This document shows positions 39,901 through 50,403 of a stretch of 64,000 bases of DNA, in pieces. Each line of letters begins with the position of its first letter. The first letter of the stretch is position 1. Under the pieces are notes generated by a model that did not search any database, was not told the origin of the DNA, and worked only from the letters and a program-made list of their open reading frames with translations. The DNA is from Acanthosoma haemorrhoidale (lineage: Eukaryota; Arthropoda; Insecta; Hemiptera; Acanthosomatidae): positions 77,701,341 to 77,765,340 of the forward strand of contig OV884015.1 of the NCBI GenBank assembly GCA_930367205.1. The letters run 5' to 3'. The position numbers were made by a program, and so were the translations under genes.

Positions 39901-40497
39901 AAAGAACATTAATAAATAAGTTTCAGATCGGGTTTTGGTAGGAAGGCTAACTTATCCAACTCTGCATGCTGAAGTTTCAGGTTTGAATCGTGCCCTAGGT
40001 TATTTTAGTTTATAATTTAACTATCTTAGTGCTATAGAATAGGGTGGTAACTTGTAGATAACCAGCTTACAGGTAGGACCCCTTATAAGTGTCTAAATAA
40101 GAAATGGAGCACACTACAGGCCAAGTTTCCCTTTTGAAACATTTTCTTGTAATTAGAATATAAAGGTGAAAAAAATGTCACCGCAACAGAACTGTGGTCC
40201 CCTCTATATGAGCCTCTATACATACAATAAACTGTTTATGAACAAAGAAATCACAAGCCTGTTTTTTCTTGTTTGGCTAGAATATTTTTATTTTTAAAAT
40301 TTAGAAAAACTAGCTAATTTCATATTAAAATTTCAGATGCTTGGAGTGTACAAATTTGCCAAGGTAACAGAGCTGTAGTTCTTCGTAGCTTATATTGGCA
40401 TGGACTGACATTTTATCATTTATTGAATACCAAAATCCATGGATATCTCTACATGGGGTTCGGTGACAGGAACCTTGACATACCTTTCATGATATGA
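33975..40497 (+). CDS. RSPH9: Radial spoke head protein 9 homolog (RSPH9), 4 exons
   Basis: Encodes a 299-residue homologue of RSPH9, a component of the radial spoke head of the 9+2 axoneme that relays signals from the central pair to dynein in motile cilia and sperm flagella. Coding exons are 33975-34201, 35312-35528, 36996-37290 and 40337-40497. All introns are GT-AG, phases agree, and the spliced length is exactly 300 codons with the TGA. Family blocks visible are FYWGQIFG and DDYYIAFGYD (exon 1), AAVVPRGAFFKQ (exon 3), and AVVLRSLYWHGLTFYH and DIPFMI at the C-terminus (exon 4). Human RSPH9 is 276 aa; the extra length is mostly an acidic, Lys-rich insert at about residues 115-148 in exon 2. 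The start chosen is the ATG at 33975 (AAAAATGG context). An upstream in-frame ATG at 33924 precedes a TTTTCAG acceptor-like site at about 33953, so I take that stretch as 5'UTR or intron. It faces UBR7 tail to tail. Confidence 0.93.
36725..36845 (+). repeat. Possible decayed tRNA-derived SINE
   Basis: CTGGTTAGTATGGTAACCC resembles a D arm, and 40 bases later CCTGGATTCAAACTC resembles a T arm/B box. Located in RSPH9 intron 2. Confidence 0.33.
37523..38391. mobile_element. Solo-LTR-like block in RSPH9 intron 3
   Basis: An 869-bp block of clearly higher GC than its surroundings. It starts TGTCGGGTCGTCACG and ends GCGGTCGCTACA, the TG...CA ends of an LTR. The 4 bases outside are GTAG on the left and GCAG on the right, a possible 4-bp target duplication with one change. 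No gag or pol frame lies inside, consistent with a solo LTR left by recombination. Short GTAG iterations occur at 37696-37710. Open frames here on the minus strand look incidental. Confidence 0.45.
38902..39325 (-). pseudogene. Frameshifted reading frame of unknown family in RSPH9 intron 3
   Basis: A minus-strand ATG at 39325 opens MFILGTAGEEDYAATLIGLH then TPFDALVEISNNFF and meets a stop near 39214. The overlapping frame continues at once with FIEPAKESLFRSTSFDVFK and stays open to 38902 (ending RKIPFKIQIQSF). Joined by one base of frameshift at about 39215-39235, this gives about 141 codons, long for this AT-rich intron, with protein-like composition in both parts. I do not recognise the family. 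It could be a processed pseudogene, a transposon fragment, a real nested gene with a sequencing error, or a chance open stretch. It runs antisense to RSPH9. Confidence 0.38.
39930..40010 (+). repeat. Possible decayed tRNA-derived SINE
   Basis: GGCTAACTTATCCAACTC followed by CAGGTTTGAATCGTGCCC gives A-box-like and B-box-like motifs at tRNA-like spacing. Located in RSPH9 intron 3. Confidence 0.3.
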
Positions 40498-40519
40498 ATG
40501 AAATAGGCTATTTGGAAAT

Positions 40520-40525
40520 AATAAA
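40520..40525 (+). terminator. Probable RSPH9 poly(A) signal
   Basis: AATAAA lies 22 bases after the RSPH9 stop codon, a short but workable distance. In this AT-rich DNA the hexamer is common, so the call rests on position. Reverse-strand AATAAA motifs that could serve UBR7 lie at 40551-40556 and 40596-40601, so the two 3'UTRs could approach or overlap. Confidence 0.5.
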
Positions 40526-40764
40526 ACAAATTAAATTAATTTTAAATTTCTTTATTGATAAATATATTTATAGCATTAAGAAATTTAAAATATTTTTTAT
40601 TTGATTTTTGCAGTAACACCTAGATGCTAAAAATGCAGTTCTTACATTTAAAAAAAAAGATAAGAAAGAAAGAAAAATAAAGAACATCTCATACAATCCA
40701 CCAGAAACTTTAATAACAAAATAGTCAAATTAAATTCCATTTGATTCGGGTTTTAAGAGCCTAG

Positions 40765-43700
40765 TCAGTGGCATGAATATGGTGGAGTGCCAGTTTTTTG
40801 ACGTTTCTTAGCTTGCATATCAGTAAAAAATTCATCGATGTCTTCTTTCTTAACAACTCTTTTTTGGCGGACAAACTTAATAAGAAAATCACTCAAATTA
40901 GTTTTGAGGTCATTGTAATCTGAAAAGAGAAAAGCGATCAGATCAGATTTATGTATTTGAAAATGGCTAATTTCCTAAAATTATTGCAATGCTTTGACTA
41001 ATGAAAACAGCTGCTAAATCGGCTTTTAATTACCAAAATACATCAAATTATTTTGAGAACAAGAAAAAAATCCTGAACGGACCACTGTGGTATTTGATGT
41101 TTTATGGTGACTATGAGTGTCGAATTCAGAGAGTTTATAAATTTATTATTATTAATATTAATAAGAAATAATTCTCCAAAATAAAACTCACTTTGAATAG
41201 CCTCAACTTGGCTAACTCTATCAAGAGTTGCTAGAGCTTCCAGACCAGCTTCATATTGAGAATTTGAACGTGTACCTTTTGCGATTGCCTCGTATGATTG
41301 TACAGTATCATTTTCATCGACTATCCATGGAACATTTAACGTAGTATATAAATCCTGGAAATATATAAAAGATAATTAGCTATGAATTAATGATTTGAAA
41401 AGTTTGTTGTACATTTAATAACATAATAATCTTTTAACTGAGACAATGGAATTGTTAGAATCAAATTATTCATCATTAAACATTTCAAATTGTGAAATAG
41501 TTTCAAGGGAAATATTAAACTCAACATACCTGGCAGGTAGTACAGGAACATAACACGAGACGAAAATTCGAAGGCCAGAATGTAGCGCTTTGATCAGGCC
41601 TGTCCAATTGCTTTGAACTTAACAGTTTACACACACCTATAAGACAGTTTTATGGATAGTTAAAAACAGTTTTTGTTATAATAATTTTCAAAACTGGGTG
41701 ATGAGTTAATAAATAAATATAACCTGAATCACTTGAGTGACTTTTTCCATTTACTTCACTTGATGTAGCACTCTCATTTGGCTCTGTAATCTGAAACAAT
41801 TATCATTTTTCAAATTGGAATTGTCTGTGCGATGGTGGGAGACATAAATTAAACAAATTTTTATCATATCTGCTTTTTTCCACCTCAAAAAGATGCTAAC
41901 CAGCCAGTTGTCCTAAAGTGCCGGTCATGTGAGATCTAAGAGGTTGTAGTGACCCTAGCCCGCGGCGGGCGTCTCCTCCCCACTTTGGGGATACTCAGTT
42001 AAACTGAGCCCGACATATATCTTTCTTAATTTTTATAGACAGATTTTCACAACTGTATCAACTTTGATTTATGAGATATAGATTAGTGATGAACATTCAT
42101 AAATCAAAGTTGTTTTTCTTTTGCCATTAGTCAAATGTCCAGCAGGTGGATAATTAACTTAGGGGACTCATTGTGCCCCTGCTCTATTTTCCGCTGTGCC
42201 TATTGGGTAAATATTGGTAAAGATTAAATGAAAATATTTAAATATATCGTTTTTAAATGATAAATTATTTTTGTGATATTGATCCCACAATTATTAATGA
42301 TTAACAGCCAAAGACAAAATTACTGATTCGAACCTGGGACCTCCCATTCCAAATGGATGTTATAGTCTCTGCAAGAGTTTGACCAAAGATAATAAATATT
42401 GGGATGGCCTTCATTGAGGCAGAATAACACAGATAATAGAGCCCCAACTAGATATTGGGGAGGTCCCTAGTTCCCAATATCATCAACTAAATTGTACAAT
42501 TTATTCACAGAGTACTTGATATAACAGTCAAAAATTATTATCTTTAATTGAGGACTATTTACTAAGTGGTATAATAATAAAATGGGAATTATCCACTGAT
42601 ATAAAATAAGAAATATACTCGGACATTACCTATATAATAATACTAAAAAAAAAAAAAATACCTCATCTTTCAGTGATTCTTTCCCTTCTTCCGAAGATCT
42701 ATTTCCTTCAACGTTTAAAGTGTTTCCAATATCTAGCTCAGTCTCATTTTCATTTGTCTTTTCTTCTTTGGCTAATAATACATACTATAAATATTTGCTT
42801 TAAGTACAGATTGAAAATAAGAAACTTAAAAATTAATTTAATTTAAAATCTTACCATTATGATCTAAGAGAACTTTTACACTACTTGAGGCTCCCTAAAA
42901 CATAAAAAAGTTTCCTAATGAAGAAATATAGTAAATTTAAATAGAAGCTTTTCGAAATAATTAACATTTGTCTTCAGTAAAAAAATTACACATCTTTGGG
43001 TGCACATTTTTTGTTTGTCAACGTTAGGCCATTTGAATCGGTTACATGACAGGAAATATTTCTTTACCTACACAGGAATCAATAGCTTGTCACATAAAAA
43101 GTCTTGCTTAGCAGTAATACAAATATATATATATATAAAATCATAATTTATACATAATAAATTATTATTATTAGTAATACATATACAGTAATAGTATAAA
43201 ACTATTTCAGTAATACCAAAAAGAGTTTAATACCCTTGAGGACTCAAAAAAAACGGTGATTATCCATGTTTTAATTAACTACCCAAAAATGTGTAATCAA
43301 AATTGTTATTCAGCATATTGATATATTAATAACTTGGATTCAATTTAATTTATTTCCCCTAAAAACTTACTTCTGTGTCTTCTTTTACAATGTTGATCTC
43401 TTCCTTGTTTTCGTTCAATTCATTTTTCAATGCAGGACTAACTAAAAAAAAAAAAAAAAGAAAAAAAAAAGCTAATCTATAACTGCATCCAGACAAATAA
43501 AGCCACTTTAGTGACAATATACAAACTACTATATAAGCCTACTTGTTTGGTAAAATAAAAGAATTAGTGGATAGATAGACATTAAATAAATTGTAATAAA
43601 ATGGTATCACATGATTGTTATTGCACATTTTCCACTCAGTTCAGTAAACAAAGCAAAAAAATGTCTGAAAGGGAAACTTGTTACATTAGTTAACCAGGCT

Positions 43701-46700
43701 TCTGTTTAGTGAAATAAGCCCAAATATTAACCATTTCTTTCTCGTTAACTGTTATACCAACCAACGAATTACGTGGCACCAGTCCATAGCAGACCACCCA
43801 TCTCTGCCTGTTTTCCATTTAGTTGCGATTAACTTTTACAGCAGTTCCACCCTACAGGTATCTTGTAACTTGTAAGTGAACAGGGGGACTTAATGAACCT
43901 TTCACCACTAGAGATCAGGGAGTTGACTTTTCAGCTGGAACATTGTGAAACCCATCATTTGATAGCTGGCATGTTATTTTTCATCTCCAATACTCTTCCC
44001 TATTTCGGCTACTGCTACTGCTGCATCGTTTATGGTGAGCTCTCAGAATCTCCATAGAAAACTAAAATACCTTATGAACTGTTTCCTCCAAGTTGTCTTT
44101 GAGATCCCAATATAACCTTGTATTCTCATTTAATTTCATTGCAAGAAGGCATTGAGGTTCACGGGGCTGGGCCAAAATATCTAAGTCCCTATATGTAGTC
44201 AAGGCCCAACAACTAGAAAAAGACTGGGAGACTTGAAATCTTTTTAACAAACATACATGATATATAAACATATGGAAAATGCATAAAAATTATAATGATG
44301 ACAGCTATCGATAAACTGACTATACAATAAATAATTATACAAAATTGCCTTTAACAATGCTATTAGGAAGACATGAAGTATGTTTTCCCATCTACCCTCT
44401 ACACATCCCCTCTACAAACAAGCCAGGGAATTTTTGTTAACAACAACTGCTTCTGTCCCATGCGAGAGATTGTTTTTAAGGAGGGAGAAACAATTTTCCA
44501 GAGAAGGAAAAATTGTCAGAATACCTAGCAGTACAAAACATCCTTACTAGTGAGTACTTATTTTCAGAGGTCTGGTATCACCCTGAAATAAATATTATAA
44601 TGGAAATGCGAAGGAGAAGCATAACATCTGTTATCAATCATCAGCATATATTTTTCCGGGTCCTCGGTAATCTCTTCTTCCCAGTGGTTTTCGACACATA
44701 CAGTCAGTGGTGATGTTCTTTGATAATGTGTGGTTGCTAGACAAGTGGGTGCACTTTATCTTGCTGCGAATGTGCCACTGACCCATATCATAGAGCCAGA
44801 TTCTATATACTCTATTCTATACTAATACTCATTTATTTCAAATAAAAATATTTGTTTCTCTACCCTTAAGTGTGAATTTTAAGTGAGTTTAATGGAACTC
44901 CAATTTATAGTTTTTTTTAACTCCAATGTGTAATGAGTGTGTGTATATATATTTTTTAAAAGTAAAATACCTCTTAGTTTACATCTCAGCCAAACAAAAA
45001 ATTAGTTCATATAACTTAGTCTTAGAGTCACTTTGTTCCAGATCAATAAAGATATTTTTATTATTCATTTCATTTAATAACAATTAAATAAGTAAATCTA
45101 TGAAATTGAAGATGAACTTAATTACCTGATAAACCAAGGTAATGATTCAAAAAAGATAATTTGTCAGTGCAAGATCCACATATTAGTTCAGCATAATTAG
45201 TTTCAGGGGGAACTTGACTGTTCAAGTGCTGAAAAATATATTTAAAAAAAAAACTTAAAAGCATATTAAACCATTTAAAAATACTTAGTATGTGTATCAA
45301 ATATATATCACACAAGGCAAATAATACAGATGACTGAGGTTCTCTACTACTAGCTCTTCTATGATTTTTTTCTGTGAGGTTTGTGTCTGATCAGGAATCA
45401 CTCAGGCACATGGGGGAAAATGAGTAGGCCGTTGAATTAAGAAATAAGGAATCCAGTCTAGAAAGCAGAAATAAAGGTGAATATGTAATGGGCAAGCATT
45501 TGCCTCAGAACCATCTACCGACTATGGCAGGTTGGCTCTATCTCATATCTCTTTATAAGGTGTTACACCATGGATTAAATTTAAATTGTAGTAGAATACC
45601 TCTTTACACCGAAATTCTCTGTATAAGAGTAGTGTTTGGTTTCATAAAGAGAAAAATAAATAAATCTTTTAACTTTTATATAGGTTAGTAACAACACTTT
45701 CGGATCCCCCATTAAAAATTGGGAAAAACCAAGATTGCTGGTTTTGATAACTCCCTCTTCAATTATCTTATTAACTATTATTAAGTATTCATTAAATTAT
45801 TAATACATACAAGGCATAAGTCAGAGTTGTTTTCCCCAAATGTTAAGAGTCTGAGTTAAGTCTATGCTTGAGCTCTGCCATAAGTGGATCCCTGGCCATA
45901 CAAGTATAGACGGCAATGAGAAAGCGGATGAATTGGCTAGGCAGGAAGCGGACTCACTGTTAGCTGGCCGTGAGCCACCATTTGCCTGTCTAAAGACAAA
46001 TCTACCTCCCTATTGGATTGGTGAAGGTAGTCCAAAACAGACTAACAATGGTTAAACAGTTCGTCAAAAGTTAATAACTCATGGTTATTGTACTGCAGCT
46101 GCAAAAACAGTCATTTGGACTGCAGATTAAGCTGATACCTATCCTTCATATCCCAGAACTCCATTTGTCTTAAATGTAAATCGGAGGAAACCTATCACTT
46201 TTTGGGGGAATATTAAGCATTTAACAAACTAAAATTCTATACCCTAGACTGCGACAGAATTCCATTATAGGAACTTAATTCCATCAAATAAAAGTCAATC
46301 CTCCACTTAGTTAGAAGTTAAATTCCAGGAGGGACAGTAGCATGGAAATGGGTATGACAAAGGGGCTGACAAAAAGAGCCATAGGCCTAGTTGTAGAGCC
46401 AATAACCCATTATAGGTCTCCCCTTCGTTTTTTGGATCTAGTTATTTGCTTTACTGACTTTAACCATAGAATATTTATATTAAACCTCATCAATCCCACA
46501 TAATTTAAGATTCAAATAAATATTTTCAAACCAATTTAAATATTCTATTAATCATATATTTACCCTTGTGTGATACCAATCTTCACATATGATACACTGA
46601 AGCATTTCATCAGGAGTATCATCTTCAGGATCAGGATACGGGCGAGAACAAACACAATAAAGCCCACGAAAATTCTGGTTATAAACATTCTTTTCATTAT

Positions 46701-48749
46701 CTTCAGTCTTATTCTGTTAAAATATACAATACTATCAGAATCCAAGCTATAAATTATAAATCATACATAATAATAAAATAATGGGTATAAAATTCAACAA
46801 TAAGTGAATTTTTTAATTTTCAAGAATACATTGCTGTGGCTCCCAAGATTAAATAGGTAAGTCGAATTAATGTCAAAATAAGATAAGTGTACATACATCA
46901 TGATTTCATAGGTTTTATTTACCCCTTGACTAAAAGGGATATCATTAATTTTGAGTTCATTTGTTCCTTGATGGTACAAAAACAGTTAATTTTCATCAAA
47001 CAAGTAATTAATACAAATGTTACAATATTAAACAATGTTACTCTTTAAATGTATGTTATAGTCATAAAGCAGGTGGGTGATTAGCAAAGCTCTAGTTAGT
47101 TTTCTACCTGTGGCAACTGGTCTAGCAAGATCTTTGTCCTATCATTTCTCCCTTAGCGAAGATAAGTCTATATGAGTTCTTACATAAGTGCACAGTAAAG
47201 ATATGGCTCATACAGCTTAAATTAGCTGTCCATTGTAAAACTACTTAATGAAAAAAGCTAAAAATTGTTGAATACTTTACTTACTGGTTCCAAGTTGCAT
47301 TTCTTTCCGTTAAACCTACTGTTTCCACAATCACACCTGAAGAATCTGAAAATCATGAAATAAACTACATTTATGAAAGCAACAGTAAAAATTAAATTTA
47401 GTCAATAAAGAGATTAAGTCTAATGAGGTTATTGTTGACCCATGATTAGTTAACTCTGTATCTTAATTTCAGTTTGGTTAGTTAAATCTCAACCTTAATT
47501 TCAGTTTGGTTAGTTAAATCTCAACCTTAACTTCAGTTTGGTTAGTTAAATCTCAACCTTAACTTCAGTTTGGTTAGTTAAATCTCAACCTTAATTTCAG
47601 TTTGGTTAGTTAACTCTCAAGCTTAATTTCAGTTGTTTTTTTTAACAAGATTCACAACTTCTTTAATTAAGAAAGTAATCATCACTAGGGTGAGTTGATC
47701 TCAACCTGACCCACACCTCATAAAAAAATACTGAAGGGAGCTGTGAATTTAGGCAGGGTACGGAGTTGGAAGTCATTATGCTAACCACTAAGCTATGGTG
47801 ACAGCTCAAAAGCAACAGTATAAAATCACAATCTTATTTATTATTAATTGTGTGAATATCTAACTATAGCAGTTCTTATAGGCCTATTTCAGAAATACAA
47901 GATGACATATGGAATATACAAGTACTAAAACTTGGCCTCAAAAATGATATTAACAGAAAATAATAACTTACTCGTGCACAGTAAATATAATTTGTACAAG
48001 GTAATTATAGATCACTGATAGGCAGAACACTTGTTCCATGTGATGAGGTAATTAATGTTTAAAATACAAGACATGGATTGCATACAACTAAAATCCTGTG
48101 CAGAAGTTAAAATCGTAAAACCAGATAATTTCGAAAATACAAATAAAACATATTGAGATGGAAGTTTACCTTTTAGTATAGAGTTCTACCAACTCATGAT
48201 CCTCATGACAATGATAGCTGCAAGCAAGGCATATTCCAGCAGGCTCAGCAGAGGAAGAATTCGCGGGAGTACATGTCATGCAGGCGTATAATGCTTGTCT
48301 CTGTAGGTAGCCCTATTTTGAAAATCCCTTGAATTAGTAAACAAATATTTGGGGCCGAATCTACACAATGAAGTAATTGAATATGTACTTTAATGCAGTT
48401 GGTTAGTGTTTATAATTGGCAATGATCCTTAAAAACAGACCACAGAGAAATGTCACCATACTCTGCCATACCATTAACAGGGAGGAGTCAGATAAAAAAT
48501 TCAATGCTAGCAGTTATGGTTAGTTAATCCTAATGTACTTATATTGTATACTGATTAAAATTCACATAAATATGTAATTTAAAGTCCAATCCTCACCTTA
48601 CTGTATGTGCAATTTTTGTCATCTGAGGGTCCCAAAACTGCATCTGCATCACTTTCCAACTGCATTTCTTCTTCCAAAAAATCGACGAGAGTCATCGAAT
48701 TCTCGTCAGAAACATCTTTAACATCTGAAGAAGTCGAACATTCAGCCAT
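40765..48749 (-). CDS. UBR7: UBR7-like E3 ubiquitin ligase (UBR box + PHD finger), 12 exons
   Basis: A 440-residue UBR7 homologue (human 425 aa). Exons in transcript order: 48597-48749, 48170-48312, 47285-47345, 46564-46713, 45126-45228, 43371-43441, 42855-42894, 42662-42771, 41724-41790, 41530-41636, 41192-41354 and 40765-40919. All introns are GT-AG with matching phases. The acidic N-terminus (residues 1-50) ends in AVLGPSDDKNCTYSK. The UBR-type zinc box (about 57-119) has ACMTC, GICLACSYHCHEDHELVELY and RCDCGNSRF. The PHD finger (about 136-200) has LYCVCSRPYPDPEDDTPDEM, CIICEDWYH and ICGSC. An acidic linker of low complexity (205-300) is split over small exons 6-9. The C-terminal region has ATFWPSNFRLVLCSCTTC and YNDLKTNLSDFLIRF as in human UBR7. 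Human UBR7 is reported as a histone H2B ubiquitin ligase, which is family knowledge. Introns hold TE debris, a minisatellite and a triple-hairpin unit. Confidence 0.94.
41945..42015. repeat. 71-bp GC-rich unit of three consecutive hairpins
   Basis: Within UBR7 intron 8, a 71-bp GC-rich island contains three perfect inverted repeats in a row: GCCCG-CGG-CGGGC (41958-41970), CCCC-ACTTT-GGGG (41978-41990) and CTCAGTT-A-AACTGAG (41994-42008). On the minus strand it begins TGTCGGG and ends CACTACA, echoing the two ends of the LTR-like block at 37523-38391. Function unknown. Confidence 0.6.
42280..42378 (-). repeat. tRNA-derived SINE-like sequence with B box
   Basis: On the minus strand, CCCAGGTTCGAATC (around 42325-42337) contains a perfect B box GGTTCGAATC. 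It is followed by a tail TTTTGTCTTTGGCTGTTAAT that is also found, diverged, at about 53925-53950. The preceding part resembles an anticodon arm but does not fold as a functional tRNA. Located in UBR7 intron 8. Confidence 0.5.
45850..46340 (+). mobile_element. Non-LTR retrotransposon fragment: RNase H and downstream Cys motif
   Basis: An open frame at 45864-46055 reads CHKWIPGHTSIDGNEKADE then LARQEADSLL. This is the C-terminal half of a retroelement RNase H domain, with the conserved GHTxxxGNExADxLA block containing the last catalytic Asp. Further downstream, in another frame, LCLKCKSEEETYHFLGEY resembles the Cys-rich tail that follows RNase H in Jockey- or I-type LINE ORF2 proteins. No reverse transcriptase is adjacent. 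It is a 5'-truncated, frameshifted relic inside UBR7 intron 4, antisense to the host gene. Confidence 0.7.
47447..47640. repeat. 32-bp minisatellite in UBR7 intron 2
   Basis: Five regular copies of a 32-bp unit (CAGTTTGGTTAGTTAAATCT plus a 12-base remainder), with CAGTTTGGTT starting at about 47470, 47502, 47534, 47566 and 47598, followed by a degraded sixth. Copies differ only at one or two positions. It lies 100-290 bases upstream of the exon 3 splice acceptor. In the sense of the gene each unit contains TTAACTAAC, resembling a branch-point sequence. Confidence 0.92.
47690..47810 (-). repeat. tRNA-derived SINE-like sequence
   Basis: Read on the minus strand, CATAGCTTAGTGGTTAGCAT (within 47770-47797) matches the D-arm/A-box region of a tRNA (consensus TRGYNNARNNG plus GGTTAG). 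The downstream part is too diverged to fold as a tRNA and no clear B box is left. It is therefore a decayed SINE rather than a tRNA gene. Same orientation as UBR7. Confidence 0.5.
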
Positions 48750-50125
48750 ATCTAAGCCTAACCTGACTAAAAATATAGACAATCTGTAAAATTTGGCGCC
48801 TAATAACCCTTAACTGCCAAAAACTTAAACTTCCAGACAATATTGTTATATCCTTTCGTATTGGAAACAATTTAAAAAAAAGGTAATGTATGACAACAAC
48901 TTTGATAAAGTATTATAAATTTAAAAAACATCAAAGAGAAAAGTAAAGAGACTGAAATTTCGTTTTAAAGAACCTGAACTAAAGGACCATTTGTGATATG
49001 GTAAGCTACTGCACCAACCAGAAAAACTAGAGAAGTTGAATACTTTTATTAGATTAAGTAACCAACGTAAATTAGTATATTTTGCAGATTTAATGTCTAT
49101 ATAAGGACAAGCATTTCAGTTTTTTTTTTTTACACTATACCAGGTTTATTTCAAATTCTATAAATATATTTAATTGGTATCATTCTTTTCAGAATGTATT
49201 TAACTTTAATCTGACACTGTTGGAATTTATAATTAAGAAATATGTATAGCATTTCAAAATATAACTAAGAATAGCACCGAATCGTAGTTATTAATATAAT
49301 TTATTTCTCCATATAACATAACTAGAGGTCTCGGCCCCCCTGGTTCTTCCCGAGTTAATATATAATTTCACTATTATAGTAATCAAAATTAAGCTCGGTA
49401 TAAAGTTATTCAACAACCTATATTTGATAATAGTCAATACGTGTTAGACAAAAATTTCATTTAAGAGATTGAAGGAAATTTTATAACAAATTAAGAGTAA
49501 TTCATTGAAACATATCACAAAATGACCTAAGAATTTCCTTTGTAAATATTCGCGTAACTTATTTTACAGAAATACCAAATTAATTAGATTAAACTGCTAC
49601 CAAATAGGAAGTGTCGTATAGTGAAATGGTGCATGAACTTTGTATCAATAATTTAAAGTAACCACGAAACCAATTAAATATTAAGTTTAATTATAAAACT
49701 CTTCTCGTCCTTAAGTAATATCTTCCTAATGAGATTTTTCTGACGTGTCAAGTAATTATTAGTGGTTTGGTGCCGGTGGGGATATCGTGAAATAAAGAAC
49801 TCCTGTTTCTCCAGAGATTCATTAATTTATACACGAACGTTTTCGATTGAGTCTGTCGTCATCCTGAAGGGTTCGAGCTGAAGCAACTAAAATGCACAAT
49901 TCCGGCAAAACCTTGGAATGAGTTCTATCAGTTCCATTCCAGTTTGAGAGTCGGTTCCTAAAGCAGTTCCACTCCGGTACGTAGTAGTACATAAAGTCGT
50001 GAACGTTTGGGTTTAACTGCAAATAAATAAAAAAAGTCTGTCGGGGAAAATTTAGGTTAAGAATTAGTATGTAAGTTAGTTTATAAGTTTTCTTTTGTTG
50101 TAATCAAAAGGTGAGCCCCATCACC
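48750..50125 (-). promoter_or_regulatory. UBR7 upstream region, no gene seen
   Basis: This is AT-rich sequence between the UBR7 start codon and the hAT insertion. It should contain the UBR7 promoter and 5'UTR, but no TATA box or initiator can be singled out. The in-frame ATG at 48780-48782, 11 codons upstream of the chosen start, is followed by an in-frame continuation, so a slightly longer N-terminus is possible. The family-like acidic N-terminus favours the ATG at 48749. Confidence 0.3.
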
Positions 50126-50133
50126 TTGTAGAG
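50126..50133. repeat. hAT target-site duplication, left copy
   Basis: TTGTAGAG immediately before the transposon end CAGGTATGGG, identical to the right-hand copy. Confidence 0.9.
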
Positions 50134-50403
50134 CAGGTATGGGCAACCTTTGACATGTTATGGGCCAAACTTTAGTGTGCAAATACGTTCGCGGGCCGCG
50201 TTTAAAAGTAGTGCATTTTAAAGTAGTGTTCATAATTTTTAGCGATAGATATCAGTCAGCCATGAAATAATACGACAATGTTATTACAACACAATTTATT
50301 AAAATAACAAAATGAAATGAAAAAATAGGTACCTACAGCATTAAATTAAATCGTTAAATTTAGAATTGTTACAAACTACGAAAGTTAAATAGCGACACCG
50401 AAA

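Noticed and set aside
43700..44300. Pyrimidine-rich block in UBR7 intron 5 as an extra exon or mobile element
   Set aside because: The exon 5 to exon 6 junction is already in phase and complete, and no diagnostic motif or terminal repeat was found.
47447..47640. CRISPR-like array
   Set aside because: The units are contiguous with no unique spacers and lie in a eukaryotic intron; it is a minisatellite.
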